The position numbers and the translations under genes are program-made. Below are positions 11,172 through 20,569 of a stretch of 64,000 nucleotides of DNA, in pieces (the first letter of the stretch is position 1; every line of letters begins with the position of its first letter). The notes beneath the pieces were generated by a model. That model was given only the letters and a program-made list of their open reading frames with translations, searched no databases and had not been told where the DNA came from. The stretch is from positions 62,001-126,000 of the forward strand of contig NZ_LMGY01000020.1 in assembly GCF_001427585.1 (NCBI RefSeq). Reading direction: 5' to 3'. Source of the stretch: Pseudoxanthomonas sp. Root630. Lineage in GTDB: Bacteria; Pseudomonadota; Gammaproteobacteria; Xanthomonadales; Xanthomonadaceae.

Positions 11172-12083
11172 TCAAGCTTCGTCGTCGGCCGCCGCGCGTG
11201 GCTCGCCTGCCAGCCATGCCTGCGCATCGGGCAGGGCCGCGCCGTCGCGATGGCCGAGCGACAGGAAATCGAACAGGTTCGGATCGCTGAGCTGCGACGG
11301 GCGGATGTCGCCCAGCGCGCGCGCGATGGTCTCGATGCGGCCGGGGGTCTCGCGCTCCCAGGCGTCCATCATCTTCTTGACCTGCTTGCGCTGCAGGTTT
11401 TCCTGGCTGCCGCACAGGTTGCAGGGAATGATCGGGAAGCCCTTGGCGTCGGCATACGCGGCGATGTCGTCCTCGCGGACGTAAGCCAGCGGGCGGATCA
11501 CCACGTGCTTGCCGTTGTCCGACAGCAACTTGGGTGGCATACCCGAGAGCTTGGCGTGGAAGAACATGTTGAGGAAGAAGGTGGCCACCAGGTCGTCGCG
11601 ATGGTGGCCCAGCGCGATCTTGGTGAAGCCATTCTGCTCGGCGTAGCTGTACAGCGAGCCGCGGCGCAGGCGCGAGCACAGCGAGCACATGGTCTTGCCC
11701 TCCGGAATCACCCGGCTGACGACCGAATACGTGTCCTGTTCGATGATGTGGTACGCGACGCCGATCGACGCCAGGTACTCGGGCAGCACGTGCTCGGGAA
11801 ACCCCGGTTGCTTCTGGTCCAGGTTCACGGCCACCAGCTCGAAGCGCACCGGTGCCTTCTTCTGCAGCTGCAACAGGATGTCCAGCAGGGTGTAGCTGTC
11901 CTTGCCGCCGGACAGGCACACCATCACCTTGTCGCCATCCTCGATCATGCCGAAGTCCGCGATCGCCTGGCCGACCTGGCGGCGCAGGCGCTTGGCCAGC
12001 TTGCCCTGCTCGTGCACGGCGCGGCGCGGATCGGCGGCCGGACGGCGCAGGACAGGGTCGGGCAGGGGCAGGACGGTACTCAT
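11172..12083 (-). CDS. ttcA: tRNA 2-thiocytidine biosynthesis protein TtcA
   Basis: This enzyme of about 303 residues thiolates C32 of certain tRNAs using an Fe-S cluster. The PP-loop [17 protein letters not shown] binds ATP, and two Cys pairs, MCSLCSR and IPCNLCGSQ, coordinate the cluster. The layout and length are standard. I chose the ATG at 12083 (MSTVLPLPD); an upstream ATG at 12092 is also in frame. Confidence 0.95.
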   Translation of the reverse strand: MSTVLPLPDPVLRRPAADPRRAVHEQGKLAKRLRRQVGQAIADFGMIEDGDKVMVCLSGGKDSYTLLDILLQLQKKAPVRFELVAVNLDQKQPGFPEHVLPEYLASIGVAYHIIEQDTYSVVSRVIPEGKTMCSLCSRLRRGSLYSYAEQNGFTKIALGHHRDDLVATFFLNMFFHAKLSGMPPKLLSDNGKHVVIRPLAYVREDDIAAYADAKGFPIIPCNLCGSQENLQRKQVKKMMDAWERETPGRIETIARALGDIRPSQLSDPNLFDFLSLGHRDGAALPDAQAWLAGEPRAAADDEA

Positions 12084-12142
12084 GGCGTGCATTGTACCGG
12101 GGCGCGGTGACGGGCTCGGCGCGGCCGGTGTACGCTCGCCGG

Positions 12143-12349
12143 GTGGACACCAGCAACCCCTCCGACATCGCCCAGAAGATCGCCGAACTCCGCGTGGAGC
12201 ATCGGGACCTCGACGACGCCATCGCGCGCCTGATCGACGATGCCGATGCCGACGAGGTGTCCATCAAGCGGCTGAAGAAGCGCAAGCTCTGGCTCAAGGA
12301 CTGCATCGCGCGGCTCGAGAGCGCATTGATTCCGGACGAGCCTGCCTGA
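12143..12349 (+). CDS. DUF465 (YdcH-like) small protein
   Basis: This 68-residue charged helical protein contains [16 protein letters not shown] and [16 protein letters not shown], the signature of the DUF465/YdcH family (H-x3-L...LKK-x-KL-x-LKD). The function of the family is unknown. The start is a GTG at 12143 (reading [11 protein letters not shown]), since the open frame upstream has no family similarity. It is divergent from ttcA. Confidence 0.8.
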   Translation: MDTSNPSDIAQKIAELRVEHRDLDDAIARLIDDADADEVSIKRLKKRKLWLKDCIARLESALIPDEPA

Positions 12350-12390
12350 TCCATCGACAGCCGCGCGGCGGTGCCGCCGCCGGCTGAATC

Positions 12391-12434
12391 TGACGCGGGG
12401 CGTCACCCGCCGCCGGCACTTCCGTGACGTCACG
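12391..12434. promoter_or_regulatory. Two dyads upstream of a sigma-54-type promoter (candidate enhancer sites)
   Basis: TGACGCGGGGCGTCA (12391-12405) and CGTGACGTCACG (12423-12434) are two perfect dyads sharing TGACG/CGTCA half-sites. They lie roughly 80-120 bp upstream of the -24/-12 element at 12513. That spacing is typical of binding sites for sigma-54 enhancer-binding activators. The regulator is unknown. Confidence 0.4.
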
Positions 12435-12512
12435 CGGCCTGACGGCGGGCCAAGTCCCTGAAATACGGGCGTGCACGGCACTGACGAGGGGCCTGGAGCG
12501 CGGCTCCGCACA

Positions 12513-12529
12513 GTTGGCCCGATGCTTGC
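12513..12529 (+). promoter_or_regulatory. Sigma-54 (-24/-12) promoter
   Basis: TTGGCCCGATGCTTGCT matches the RpoN consensus TGGCACG-N4-TTGCW at every key base, with the invariant GG (12515-12516) and GC (12527-12528) ten bases apart. It points toward the acyltransferase gene at 12645, giving a leader of about 105 nt that includes a small GGGG/CCCC palindrome near 12545. Confidence 0.6.
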
Positions 12530-12644
12530 TTCAGTCCTGGATGTGGGGGTTTCCCCGACGACCACGACCGTATGCCGTCCTGCCGGCGCCACGGTTCCCA
12601 ACGACGAGCCGCGCGCGCCCTGCGCGCCGCGGCGAGGGAGCGGC

Positions 12645-13364
12645 ATGGAGCAGGACAAACCTTTCAGCCACCGCATGGATCCGCGCCTGCGCGAAACGCT
12701 GGCCGCGGTCGGCTCTGCGGAGGAAGCCACGGCGGGGCTGGGCCTGCGGGTGCGGCGTATCCCGCCGGGCGACCCGCTGGGCGATGTCCCGCGCCTGCGC
12801 CGTGAGGTGTACTTCCACGAACAGGGCCAGGCCGGCGACCGCAGCAAGCGCGTCACCGATGGACTCGACGGATGCGGCACGACGTTGTCGGTGGAGAAGG
12901 GCGCCCATGCGATCGCCACGCTGCGCCTGCATGATTTTTCGCCGCTCGCCGTGCAGGTGGAGTACGGCAGCCTGTTCCAGATCGACGCGTTCGCCCGCAC
13001 CTGGCCGCTGGCGCAGGTCGCCGTGGGCACGCGTTTCGCCGTGCAGGCCGACCAGCGCAGCAAGGCGGTGGTCGACCGGTTGATGGAGGACGCCTACCGC
13101 TGGGCGCAGGACGCGCGCATCCAGTTCTGCCTGCTGGCCTGCGAACCATTCCTGCACGATGTGTTCGAGCATTACGGGTTCCGCGAATACCTGCCGCCGG
13201 CGATCCTGCCGGGCGGCGTGGACCTGCTGCGCATGGTGCTGGTGCTGGACGACGAACCCCACCTCTCCGAGTGCGGTTCGCCGTTGCATCGCCTGGTCCG
13301 GGAGCCGGCGCGTGCGCTGCCCGCGAAGGCGTGGCTGACGCGCCACTTCAACCTCGGCTACTGA
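12645..13364 (+). CDS. FeeM-like N-acyl amino acid synthase / exosortase-associated GNAT acyltransferase
   Basis: This 239-residue protein resembles the GNAT-fold family that includes FeeM N-acyl amino acid synthases and the PEP-CTERM/exosortase-associated acyltransferases. Visible are the RRIPPGDPLGDVPRLRREVYF entry, the central VEYGSLFQIDAF and QVAVGTRFAVQADQRSKAVV (the acyl donor-binding turn), and FLHDVFEHYGFREY. The ATG at 12645 has a good GAGGGAG ribosome site, and the upstream open frame is leader. Transcription is probably sigma-54 dependent. No exosortase or PEP-CTERM gene is nearby, so the acyl product is inferred only from the family. Confidence 0.65.
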   Translation: MEQDKPFSHRMDPRLRETLAAVGSAEEATAGLGLRVRRIPPGDPLGDVPRLRREVYFHEQGQAGDRSKRVTDGLDGCGTTLSVEKGAHAIATLRLHDFSPLAVQVEYGSLFQIDAFARTWPLAQVAVGTRFAVQADQRSKAVVDRLMEDAYRWAQDARIQFCLLACEPFLHDVFEHYGFREYLPPAILPGGVDLLRMVLVLDDEPHLSECGSPLHRLVREPARALPAKAWLTRHFNLGY

Positions 13365-13370
13365 CCCACC

Positions 13371-16034
13371 TCAATCCTGCGGCGGCGCGGGCTCGGCCGG
13401 GCGCGCGGCCTCGGGGCTGACCTTCTCGATGGTGTGGCGCAACTCGCGGCCCAGGATCGCCTTGGCATCGCGCGCCCAGGCATCCAGCCGGTCGTCGAAC
13501 AGCAGCTTGCTGTTCTCGTCGGGCCACACCAGCTTCAGTTCGCGCAGTTTCTGGATGAAGCTGCGGAACAGGCTCTTGTCGAAGAACTCGGGTGCGGCCG
13601 GCGCGTACAGCAGGCTCAGGCGCTGCGCCGCCTGCTGGCACAGGCTCTCGAGTTCTGCCGCGCCCAGCGTGCCCGGGCCGTTCTTCACCAGCACCGAAAT
13701 GGCGATGTAATAGCGCTCGAACGCCTGTTGCAGCGAATGCCCGATCGCGCGCAGGCGGAACACCTCGTCGGTCTGGCCGGCGCTGCGGGCGAGGATGCCG
13801 CCATCGTCCTCGTTGACCTGTTGCAGCAGGCCCTCGCGGATGAACACCTCGATCGTGCGCTCCATGCGCTCGGCGAATTCGTCCTCGGTCCACGGCAGGA
13901 ACAGTTCCTCCTGCAGGAACGGATACAGCGTGCGGCCCAGGCGCAGCAGGCCGGTGCGGCTCATGCGGCGGTTGTTCTGGAAGCAGCAGGCGATCCACGA
14001 CGAGGCCGTGAACAGGTGCAGCACGTTGTTGCGGTAGTAGCTGAGCAGCACGGCGGTGTCGCCGTCCACGCTCAACACGTCGCCCAGCGGATGCTTGATC
14101 CGCTGCAGCATGTTGATCTCCTCGGCGTGCGCGATGATGCGCTCCGGCGAATGCGGGGTGACGGTCACGCGGTCCGAGTAGGGCAGTTCGGCCAGCAGCG
14201 TCTTCGACAGTTCGATCTGCGCGATCAGGTCGGTCTCGCCCATCGCGTGCTTCGGCGTGGACAGCAGCGCCAGTGCGAGCAGGTTGATGGGGTTCACGTC
14301 CGCGGCGCGGTTGATGTTGACGTGGATCTGCTGGGCCAGCGCATCGACCATGTCGGACAGCCAGGCCGGCTTTTCCTCTTCTCCGACAGGCTGTCCGTCC
14401 CACTCCGGCGCATGCGTGGCCAGTGCATCGTTGAGCAGGATCGGCTCGCCGAAGTTCACCACCACCTGGCCGTAGTTCTGCCGCAGCACCTTGGGAATGC
14501 CCCACAGCACGGCCCAGATGGATTCCTTTTCCTTCGGCCGGCCGCTGAGTTCGTCCAGGTAACTGGTGCCTTCCAGCAGTTTCTCGTAGCCGATGTAGAC
14601 CGGCTGGAACAGCACCGGCTTGCGCGGCTGGCGCAGGAACGCGCGCACCGTCATCGAGATCATGCCGCCCTTGGGCGCCAGCAGGCGGCCGGTGCGCGAG
14701 CGTCCGCCTTCGATGAAGTACTCCAGCGAATAACCGCCGGAGACGAGTTGCGCGACGTATTCGGTGAACACCGCCGAATACAGCGGGTTGCCCCGGAAGC
14801 TGCGGCGCATGAAGAACGCGCCGCCCTTGCGCAGCAGCGTGCCCACCACCGGCAGGTTGAGGTTGATGCCGGCCGCGATGTGCGGCGGCACGATGCCGCG
14901 TTCGTACAGCAGGTACGACAGCAGCAGGTAGTCCATGTGGCTGCGGTGGCAGGGCACGTAGACGACTTCATGACCGGGCGCGGCCTGCTTGAACTTGTCG
15001 AGGTGGTGGACCAGCACGCCGTCGTAGATCTGGTTCCATACATGGCTCAGCAGGAAGCTGGCCGAGCGCACGACCGGATTGGAATAGTCGGCGGCGATTT
15101 CCCAGGCGTAGGCGTGCGCCTTCTTCCAGGCGTCCTCGGGTTTGGATTTGTCGCGCTTGGCCTGTTCGGCGATGGCTTCCTTCACCGGATCGGCAGCCAG
15201 CACCTGGTCCACCAGCAGGCGGCGGGTGGACAGGTCGGGGCCGATGATGGCTTCGCGGATGCGGTGGAAGTGCGTACGCAGCACGCGGGAGAGCTTGCGC
15301 ACCGTGCGCTCGGGCTCCAGTCCTTCGTCCACGGTGCCCCGCAGCGACACCGGCGGCGCGAAGCGCACGATGGTGCCGCGGCCGTTGAGCAGGATCGCCA
15401 GCAGGCGGCGGAAGCGGCCGACGATGGCCCAGTTTTCCGAGAACAGCACGGAGAACCAGCCGCTCTGCTTGTCCGGTGCGCGGCCGACGAAGATCGAGAC
15501 CGGCACCAGCTGCACGTCCAGGCCCGGGTTGGCGCGATGCGCCTGCAGCAGCTTGGCGAGCGAGCCGGAGTGGGTCTTGGCGCTGACCTGGTCAGGGATC
15601 AGCGTGCTGGCATTGCGGCGCGACAGTGCCACGTAGGCGCGCTTGCGGCCCAGTGGATTGCCCGGGACCGGCAGCGGCAGCAGCGGCGACGGCAGGCCGG
15701 CATCGCGGCAGGCCCGGTCCAGGATCAGCGCATTGGAAAGACCGTAGTCCTCCAGCACGTAGCAGATCGGGCGTGTGTCCAGCAGGTCGCCAGGGGCGCC
15801 TGGTTCGATCGACAGCGCCAGCCAGGGATCGGCCAGGCGGCTCAGCAGCCGCGCCCACAGCGGGCGCTTGGCCTGGCGCACGGGCGAGGGCGGCGTCATC
15901 GGGGTGCCGGCGGTCAACGGCATTTCACCGTCGGCGGTCGTTCCGTGGGCGGGCGCAGCGTCGGCCGCCGGTTTCTTGTCCGGGGGCGTCGGCGCGGAGG
16001 CGTCCGGGAACGGCAGGGGATTCTGTTCAGGCAT
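13371..16034 (-). CDS. plsB: Glycerol-3-phosphate 1-O-acyltransferase
   Basis: This enzyme of about 887 residues acylates sn-glycerol-3-phosphate at the inner membrane in the first step of phospholipid synthesis. The four acyltransferase blocks are present: HRSHMDYLLLSY (H-x4-D), FFMRRSFRGNPLYSAVF, YFIEGGRSRTGRLLAPKGG and FQPVYIGYEKLLEG. The length is somewhat above E. coli PlsB, mainly from a Pro/Ala-rich N-terminus. I use the ATG at 16034; the ATG at 16043 adds three residues. Confidence 0.94.
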   Translation of the reverse strand: MPEQNPLPFPDASAPTPPDKKPAADAAPAHGTTADGEMPLTAGTPMTPPSPVRQAKRPLWARLLSRLADPWLALSIEPGAPGDLLDTRPICYVLEDYGLSNALILDRACRDAGLPSPLLPLPVPGNPLGRKRAYVALSRRNASTLIPDQVSAKTHSGSLAKLLQAHRANPGLDVQLVPVSIFVGRAPDKQSGWFSVLFSENWAIVGRFRRLLAILLNGRGTIVRFAPPVSLRGTVDEGLEPERTVRKLSRVLRTHFHRIREAIIGPDLSTRRLLVDQVLAADPVKEAIAEQAKRDKSKPEDAWKKAHAYAWEIAADYSNPVVRSASFLLSHVWNQIYDGVLVHHLDKFKQAAPGHEVVYVPCHRSHMDYLLLSYLLYERGIVPPHIAAGINLNLPVVGTLLRKGGAFFMRRSFRGNPLYSAVFTEYVAQLVSGGYSLEYFIEGGRSRTGRLLAPKGGMISMTVRAFLRQPRKPVLFQPVYIGYEKLLEGTSYLDELSGRPKEKESIWAVLWGIPKVLRQNYGQVVVNFGEPILLNDALATHAPEWDGQPVGEEEKPAWLSDMVDALAQQIHVNINRAADVNPINLLALALLSTPKHAMGETDLIAQIELSKTLLAELPYSDRVTVTPHSPERIIAHAEEINMLQRIKHPLGDVLSVDGDTAVLLSYYRNNVLHLFTASSWIACCFQNNRRMSRTGLLRLGRTLYPFLQEELFLPWTEDEFAERMERTIEVFIREGLLQQVNEDDGGILARSAGQTDEVFRLRAIGHSLQQAFERYYIAISVLVKNGPGTLGAAELESLCQQAAQRLSLLYAPAAPEFFDKSLFRSFIQKLRELKLVWPDENSKLLFDDRLDAWARDAKAILGRELRHTIEKVSPEAARPAEPAPPQD

Positions 16035-16114
16035 CGGCCGCATTATGGCGCACGCCCATGGGCGGCTGGAAAGCGGTTACAGGCGGCAGCGCGTGCGAAT
16101 CGGCTGCCAGGGGT

Positions 16115-16477
16115 TCAGCGGCCCCGGTAAGGCTCGCAACCCACGCCGTCGTTGTCACGGTCCAGGTGGGGTCCGTAGCCCGGGTCGCCGCGCCGGACGG
16201 GCGCGGCTCCGTAGGCGCGTGCCTCGGCGCAGTTGCGGAAAGGTCGGCCTGGCGTTGAGTTTCCTCGCTCCGGGGCCGCCGGCGAGAGGTGGGCCGGTCC
16301 GTCCTGCCGCTGGCCTGGCGGAGCCAAGGTATCCGGGGCGCCGCGGTGACAGTGGTATTCGCCGGTCTTCCGGTTGTTATGACAGCCTTCCTTGTTCAGG
16401 CCGCCCGGATGGGCATGCGCCACCAGCGCCATGCCCGTCGCCAGGACGGTCAGCAGCGGCCGATGCATGCGCTTCAT
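16115..16477 (-). CDS. Secreted excalibur-domain protein
   Basis: This 120-residue protein has a signal peptide (cleavage near ALVAHAHP), an N-terminal Cys/His motif GGLNKEGCHNNRKTGEYHCH and a C-terminal excalibur calcium-binding motif (FRNCAEARAYGAAPVRRGDP, ending DRDNDGVGCEPYRGR). The combination is often seen beside nuclease-type domains, but no nuclease is attached here. It overlaps the lipoprotein upstream by 4 bp, so the two form an operon. Confidence 0.75.
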   Translation of the reverse strand: MKRMHRPLLTVLATGMALVAHAHPGGLNKEGCHNNRKTGEYHCHRGAPDTLAPPGQRQDGPAHLSPAAPERGNSTPGRPFRNCAEARAYGAAPVRRGDPGYGPHLDRDNDGVGCEPYRGR

Positions 16478-17406
16478 GGCGTCTGGGGGTCGCCTTCGGG
16501 GGATATCGATGGCGTGGAGGCTTCCATATCGGCCTCCGAAGCGGACAGCGCCTCTTCCGCATGCCGAAGGTAGTCGGTCAGGTACCAGTTCTTCCCGCGG
16601 CGCTCCAGGCTGACCACGGTGTCGATCTCCCGCTCGCCCAGCGGGTAGTGGATGCGGACGGTGGCGGTGTCGCCCTGCTGCTGGACCAGGCCGGTGCGCA
16701 GGTCGGCGAAGGTCGAGTCCAGCGGCAGCCCGTAGCGGGCGAAGGTCGCTTTCGTCTCGATGAAGAGCGGCGTCAGCCGGTGCAGGCTGCCCTGCATGCC
16801 GGCCTGGGAGAGCGCCTCGTCCGACGCCAGGCCGCTGCGCCGGGCGGCTGGGGCGAGCTTGGCCAGCGTGGCGCGGGCCAGGGCCGGATCGCCCAGCGGC
16901 GCCTGCTGCGCCCAGTCGCTGAGGGCGGCGATGACCTGGGCGTAGTGGTCGCGTTCTTCCCGGGTGTAGTCGCCTTCGTTCTTCACGTACTGGACGCCGA
17001 ACAGCCCGAGCGTGCGCGCGGCTTCGCGCAGGTCACGGTCCTGGCGGGCGAACTGGCGGTCGAAGCTGCGCTGCAGGGTGCGCTCGGCCCCCTTCGCCGA
17101 TAGCGCGGCCAGCATCGGCACCAGCTTGTCCTCCAGCGGCAGTTCGCTGAGCGGCCAGCGCGCTTCGCCTTGGCGCCAGGCCGTTTCCAGCCGGGCGTGC
17201 ATGTCCGGCGGCACGGCATCGCGGGCGAAGGCGACCAGGTCGTTGCGCTGCAGGTGCGACGCGAGCTGGCGCACGGCGGCCGCAGGCTCGCTGGCGGCAC
17301 CGGCGAGCTCCTCGGGTTCGCGCTTCTTGCAACCGCCCAGCAGGACGAGCGACAGCCCGAGGGCTGCCAGCACGCGCAGGACGGACGCGGACGGCTTCGG
17401 CTTCAT
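16474..17406 (-). CDS. Putative lipoprotein
   Basis: This protein of about 310 residues has a lipobox LVLLGGCKKREPEE (Cys about residue 26). The rest is a largely helical soluble domain ending in an acidic tail (EALSASEADMEAST). The segment TATVRIHYPLGEREIDTVVSLERRG looks like a beta-rich C-terminal half. It is coupled to the excalibur gene by a 4-bp overlap. I do not recognise a defined family. Confidence 0.65.
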   Translation of the reverse strand: MKPKPSASVLRVLAALGLSLVLLGGCKKREPEELAGAASEPAAAVRQLASHLQRNDLVAFARDAVPPDMHARLETAWRQGEARWPLSELPLEDKLVPMLAALSAKGAERTLQRSFDRQFARQDRDLREAARTLGLFGVQYVKNEGDYTREERDHYAQVIAALSDWAQQAPLGDPALARATLAKLAPAARRSGLASDEALSQAGMQGSLHRLTPLFIETKATFARYGLPLDSTFADLRTGLVQQQGDTATVRIHYPLGEREIDTVVSLERRGKNWYLTDYLRHAEEALSASEADMEASTPSISPEGDPQTP

Positions 17407-17747
17407 GCGGTGACTCCCCAGTCGCCCCGCATCTTCGCGGGCGGCGCCGGGAGCGGCAAGCATGGCCGTCGCAGTTGGAGAGCTAAAGGCGGGAACGGGG
17501 AACGGGGAACGGGGAATGAAGCATTCCGGGGGTCCCAGGGCTCTACGACGCGGGGAAAGATCATTCCCTCGCTCCAACAAAAAAAGGGACCCGGCGTCTT
17601 GCGACGCGGCGGGCCCCCTGAAATCCGGCCGAAGCCGGAGGACGAAGTGTTGTGGCACATCTCCGGCCCGAAGGCCGGATGCGCACAGCCTACCTGCGCC
17701 CGAATGCTAAGGCAATACCTGAAATAGCTTTGTATAAGCTATTGATT
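17407..17747. other. Non-coding interval downstream of pyrF
   Basis: No convincing gene. It holds a GGGAACG tandem (three copies, about 17494-17515), a terminator-like hairpin (17579-17617), two related CCGG-GAAG-CCGG hairpins near 17627 and 17664, and an AT-rich perfect hairpin AATAGCTT-N5-AAGCTATT at 17723-17743 just after the pyrF stop. Confidence 0.5.
17579..17617 (-). terminator. Rho-independent terminator (pyrF operon)
   Basis: Read on the minus strand, a GC-rich stem-loop with a GCAA loop (GCGTC/GACGC core, extended by a GGG/CCC base) is followed by a run of seven T. It lies about 130 bp beyond the pyrF stop. Confidence 0.55.
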
Positions 17748-18470
17748 TTATTGAGTCGCTAAGGCGATCTCGGCCTGGATCGCTTCGGCCGCGGCCTTCG
17801 GATCGGTCGCCTTGCTGATCGGCCGGCCCACCACGATGGCGTCGGCACCCAGCGCGAAGGCCTCGGCCACGCCGACCGTGCGCTTCTGGTCGTCGCCTAC
17901 CGGGCCGCCCGGACGGATGCCGGGGCAGACAATGGAGAATCCCGGACCGGCGGCGGCGCGGATCAAGCCGGCCTCCTGGCCCGAGCAGATCACGCCGTCG
18001 ATGCCGGCGGCCTGCGCGGCCAGCGCACGTTGAACGACGATGTCGGCCGGTTCGCCGCTGTTGATGCCCATGGCCCGCAGATCGTGACCGTCCATCGAGG
18101 TCAGTACCGTTACTGCGAGCAGCCGCAGGTCGCCTTCACGCGCCGCCGCCGCCGCTTCCATCATCCCCGCATGCCAACCGTGGATGGTCGCGTAGGTCAC
18201 CGGCCAGCGGGAGAGCCCGCGGATCACCCCGGCCACGGTGGCCGGGATGTCGAAGAACTTCAGGTCGACGAACACGCGCTTGTCGCGACGGGCGAGTTCG
18301 TCCAGCACGGTGAAGTAGTCGCCGCTGGCGAGCAGCTCCATGCCGATCTTGTAGAACTGCACCGCCTCGCCCAGTCGATCGACCCATGCCAGCGCCTCCG
18401 CACCGGACGGCGCGTCCAGCGCGAAGATCAGCCGCTCGCGCGCGGTCAGGGCGACCGGGCCGGAGCTCAC
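17748..18470 (-). CDS. pyrF: Orotidine 5'-phosphate decarboxylase
   Basis: This 240-residue TIM-barrel enzyme converts OMP to UMP, the last step of de novo pyrimidine synthesis. It shows [20 protein letters not shown], the catalytic [13 protein letters not shown] (D-x-K-x2-D) and PGIRPGG near the phosphate site. The start is the GTG at 18470, which overlaps the upstream phosphatase stop by 4 bp; the longer frame lies inside that gene. Confidence 0.94.
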   Translation of the reverse strand: MSSGPVALTARERLIFALDAPSGAEALAWVDRLGEAVQFYKIGMELLASGDYFTVLDELARRDKRVFVDLKFFDIPATVAGVIRGLSRWPVTYATIHGWHAGMMEAAAAAREGDLRLLAVTVLTSMDGHDLRAMGINSGEPADIVVQRALAAQAAGIDGVICSGQEAGLIRAAAGPGFSIVCPGIRPGGPVGDDQKRTVGVAEAFALGADAIVVGRPISKATDPKAAAEAIQAEIALATQ

Positions 18471-19390
18471 GGCGCGTAGTCCAGCGCGTCGCGCTTGGCC
18501 TGGGTACGTGCGGCGGCCGGCTGGTCCCACGCGTTGTTGAACAGCGCGGGTTCCCACGAACCATAGGTCGGGTTGGGCAGCATCCACCAGCGCTCGCCGA
18601 ACCAGTCGTCGTACTCGTCGAAGAGGGCCTGGCGGCCTTCACGGGTGTTGGCTTCCACCTGGACGAAGTCGCCGATCTGGTCGCCGAACTGCATCAGCAC
18701 GCGGTACTGCTGCCCGGCCAGGCGGCGGCGGCAGTTCTTCTCGGAGCCGTTCTGCTCGCAGCCTTCCAGCACCGTGCCCAAACCGAGGAACACGCTCTCG
18801 TCGGCCACAGGCAGGCCGGCTTCGCGCAGGTTGGCCAGCGTCGCTTCCTTCAGGTGCACGGCGCGGTTGGAGATGTACAGGATGGTCACGCCCTTCGCGG
18901 CAGCGGCCTTGGCGAAATCCACCACGCCCGGCAGCGGCTTGGCCTTCTTCTCGGCCACCCACTGGTCCCAGCTGATCTCGTCGTATTCCTTGCCGTCCCG
19001 GATCAGGCGCGCCTGGTAGGGCGAGTTGTCCAGCACCGTTTCGTCCACGTCCATCACCACTGCGGGCTTCAGGCCGGTGGCGGCATTGCCGCGTTCGGCA
19101 GGCACCAGCGCGTCCCAGTTCTTTTCCTTCAGCGCCACGTCGAGGTGGTCGGCGGCGGCACGGAAGGTCTGGGTGGTGATCGCGCGGTATTCCACCGAGG
19201 TCTGCACCCAGGCCACGGCATTGAGGTTGTCGTGCGTGCCGGTCGGTTTGGCGACGGCCGACGTCGCGGGCGCTGCGGGTGTGGCGGGCGTGGCCGCATC
19301 GGCCGGCACGGCGGCGGGTTCGGTGCGCTTGCACGCGGACAGGGTCAGCAACGAAGCCGCCAGGCCGGCGGCGAGCAGGGAAACGCGCAT
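18467..19390 (-). CDS. Class B/C-like HAD acid phosphatase lipoprotein (e(P4) type)
   Basis: This lipoprotein of about 307 residues has a lipobox [10 protein letters not shown]. The HAD phosphatase motif [18 protein letters not shown], motif II in ILYISNR and the late [14 protein letters not shown] are characteristic of e(P4)/class C acid phosphatases, which dephosphorylate nucleotides at the cell envelope. It overlaps pyrF, so the two are coexpressed, linking nucleotide salvage with pyrimidine synthesis. Confidence 0.85.
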   Translation of the reverse strand: MRVSLLAAGLAASLLTLSACKRTEPAAVPADAATPATPAAPATSAVAKPTGTHDNLNAVAWVQTSVEYRAITTQTFRAAADHLDVALKEKNWDALVPAERGNAATGLKPAVVMDVDETVLDNSPYQARLIRDGKEYDEISWDQWVAEKKAKPLPGVVDFAKAAAAKGVTILYISNRAVHLKEATLANLREAGLPVADESVFLGLGTVLEGCEQNGSEKNCRRRLAGQQYRVLMQFGDQIGDFVQVEANTREGRQALFDEYDDWFGERWWMLPNPTYGSWEPALFNNAWDQPAAARTQAKRDALDYAP

Positions 19391-19506
19391 GGGAGATCCG
19401 GTCTTCAAAGTGCGGGAATTCTAGCCGACCGGTGTTACACCCGTCGTTCGGCGGCATGGCGTGCGCGGGTTATCCTGCCGGCCCCTGCCAGAGGCCGCCT
19501 GCTCCC

Positions 19507-20157
19507 ATGGAAGACACCAACGTCGTGCTGAATGCCGCCGAGGCCCGCCTGCTGGGCTGCCTGATCGAAAAGGAAGCCACCACGCCGGAGACCTATCCGC
19601 TGACGATCAACGCCGCGCAGTCGGCCGCCAACCAGAAGACGGCGCGCGAGCCGGTGATGGCGCTGGACCCGGGCGCGGTGAACCACGCGCTGCGCCAGCT
19701 GGAGCAGAAGGGTCTGGCGAAGCAGGTGTTCTCCTCGCGCGCCGAGCGTTACGAGCACCGCACGGCTGCGTTCTTCGGCATTCCGCAACAGCAAGCGGTC
19801 TTGCTGGGATTGCTGCTGCTGCGCGGCGCGCAGACGGTGCATGAGTTGCTCGCGCGCAGCGAGCGCTTGTTCAAGTTCGCAGATGCTGATGACGTGCGCC
19901 ATCACCTCGATCGCCTGATCCAGCGCGAGCCCGCGCTTGCCTTGCAGATCCCGCGTGGTCCCGGCCAGCGCGAGGACCGTTACGTACACCTGTTGAGCGG
20001 CCCCGTGGATGTGGCCGCCATCGCGGCGCGGCTGCCTGCCTCGCCGGGAGGCGAGCCGGTCAACGCGGAACTCGAAGCGCGCGTCGCCGCGCTGGAAACC
20101 GAGATGGCCTTGCTGCGTGGGCAGGTGGAACAGTTGCTAGGCGATCGTCTCGGCTGA
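19507..20157 (+). CDS. YceH family (DUF480) protein
   Basis: This 216-residue protein begins [20 protein letters not shown] and continues [20 protein letters not shown], the hallmark of YceH/DUF480 winged-helix proteins. A short coiled segment ([20 protein letters not shown]) closes it. The molecular function of the family is unknown. It is followed after 2 bp by a small gene. Confidence 0.88.
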   Translation: MEDTNVVLNAAEARLLGCLIEKEATTPETYPLTINAAQSAANQKTAREPVMALDPGAVNHALRQLEQKGLAKQVFSSRAERYEHRTAAFFGIPQQQAVLLGLLLLRGAQTVHELLARSERLFKFADADDVRHHLDRLIQREPALALQIPRGPGQREDRYVHLLSGPVDVAAIAARLPASPGGEPVNAELEARVAALETEMALLRGQVEQLLGDRLG

Positions 20158-20159
20158 GC

Positions 20160-20564
20160 ATGGGCATGGGCATGGACTGGATGCTCGCGGTGGACAACCC
20201 GCAGGCGTTGGCCGCGTTTCCCGCCGGTATCGGCGTGCTGCCGGTGGACCTGCACGAAGTGATGCTGCATCGCGATGGTCCCAGCGTGCGCCTGCGCTTC
20301 GACCTGGCCGTCGTGCCCGACCCGTTGCCGGCGCGCTGGGATAAGGAGGCCAATCGCACGCAGGTGCGCCTGGCCTGTTTCGGCGTCCGGGATTTCGCAC
20401 TGACGGGCTTCGACACGCTGATCGCAGGGCAACTCGCCGCGCGACGCGTGGACGACGCATGGGAGGTCACGTTCACCGCCTCCGGTGTCGTGCTGCGCAT
20501 GCAGGCCTTGTTGCTGCGGGTGGAATCCTTGTCCGGCTACCTGCATTCCGGCGAAGACGACTGA
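20160..20564 (+). CDS. Hypothetical protein, possibly Imm50-like
   Basis: This 134-residue cytoplasmic, beta-rich protein reads VDLHEVMLHRDGPSVRLRFD and later FGVRDFALTGFDT. That alternation of strands resembles immunity-protein 50-type folds, but the match is from memory and weak. It follows yceH with a 2-bp gap and is probably cotranscribed. No toxin gene is adjacent. Confidence 0.45.
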   Translation: MGMGMDWMLAVDNPQALAAFPAGIGVLPVDLHEVMLHRDGPSVRLRFDLAVVPDPLPARWDKEANRTQVRLACFGVRDFALTGFDTLIAGQLAARRVDDAWEVTFTASGVVLRMQALLLRVESLSGYLHSGEDD

Positions 20565-20569
20565 GCGCG

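Noticed and set aside
13434..16130. An 898-codon plus-strand frame opposite plsB
   Set aside because: Antisense shadow; plsB carries all four acyltransferase motifs.
17494..17515. GGGAACG tandem as a regulatory iteron
   Set aside because: Only three short copies in a non-coding spacer, with no adjacent replication or regulatory gene.
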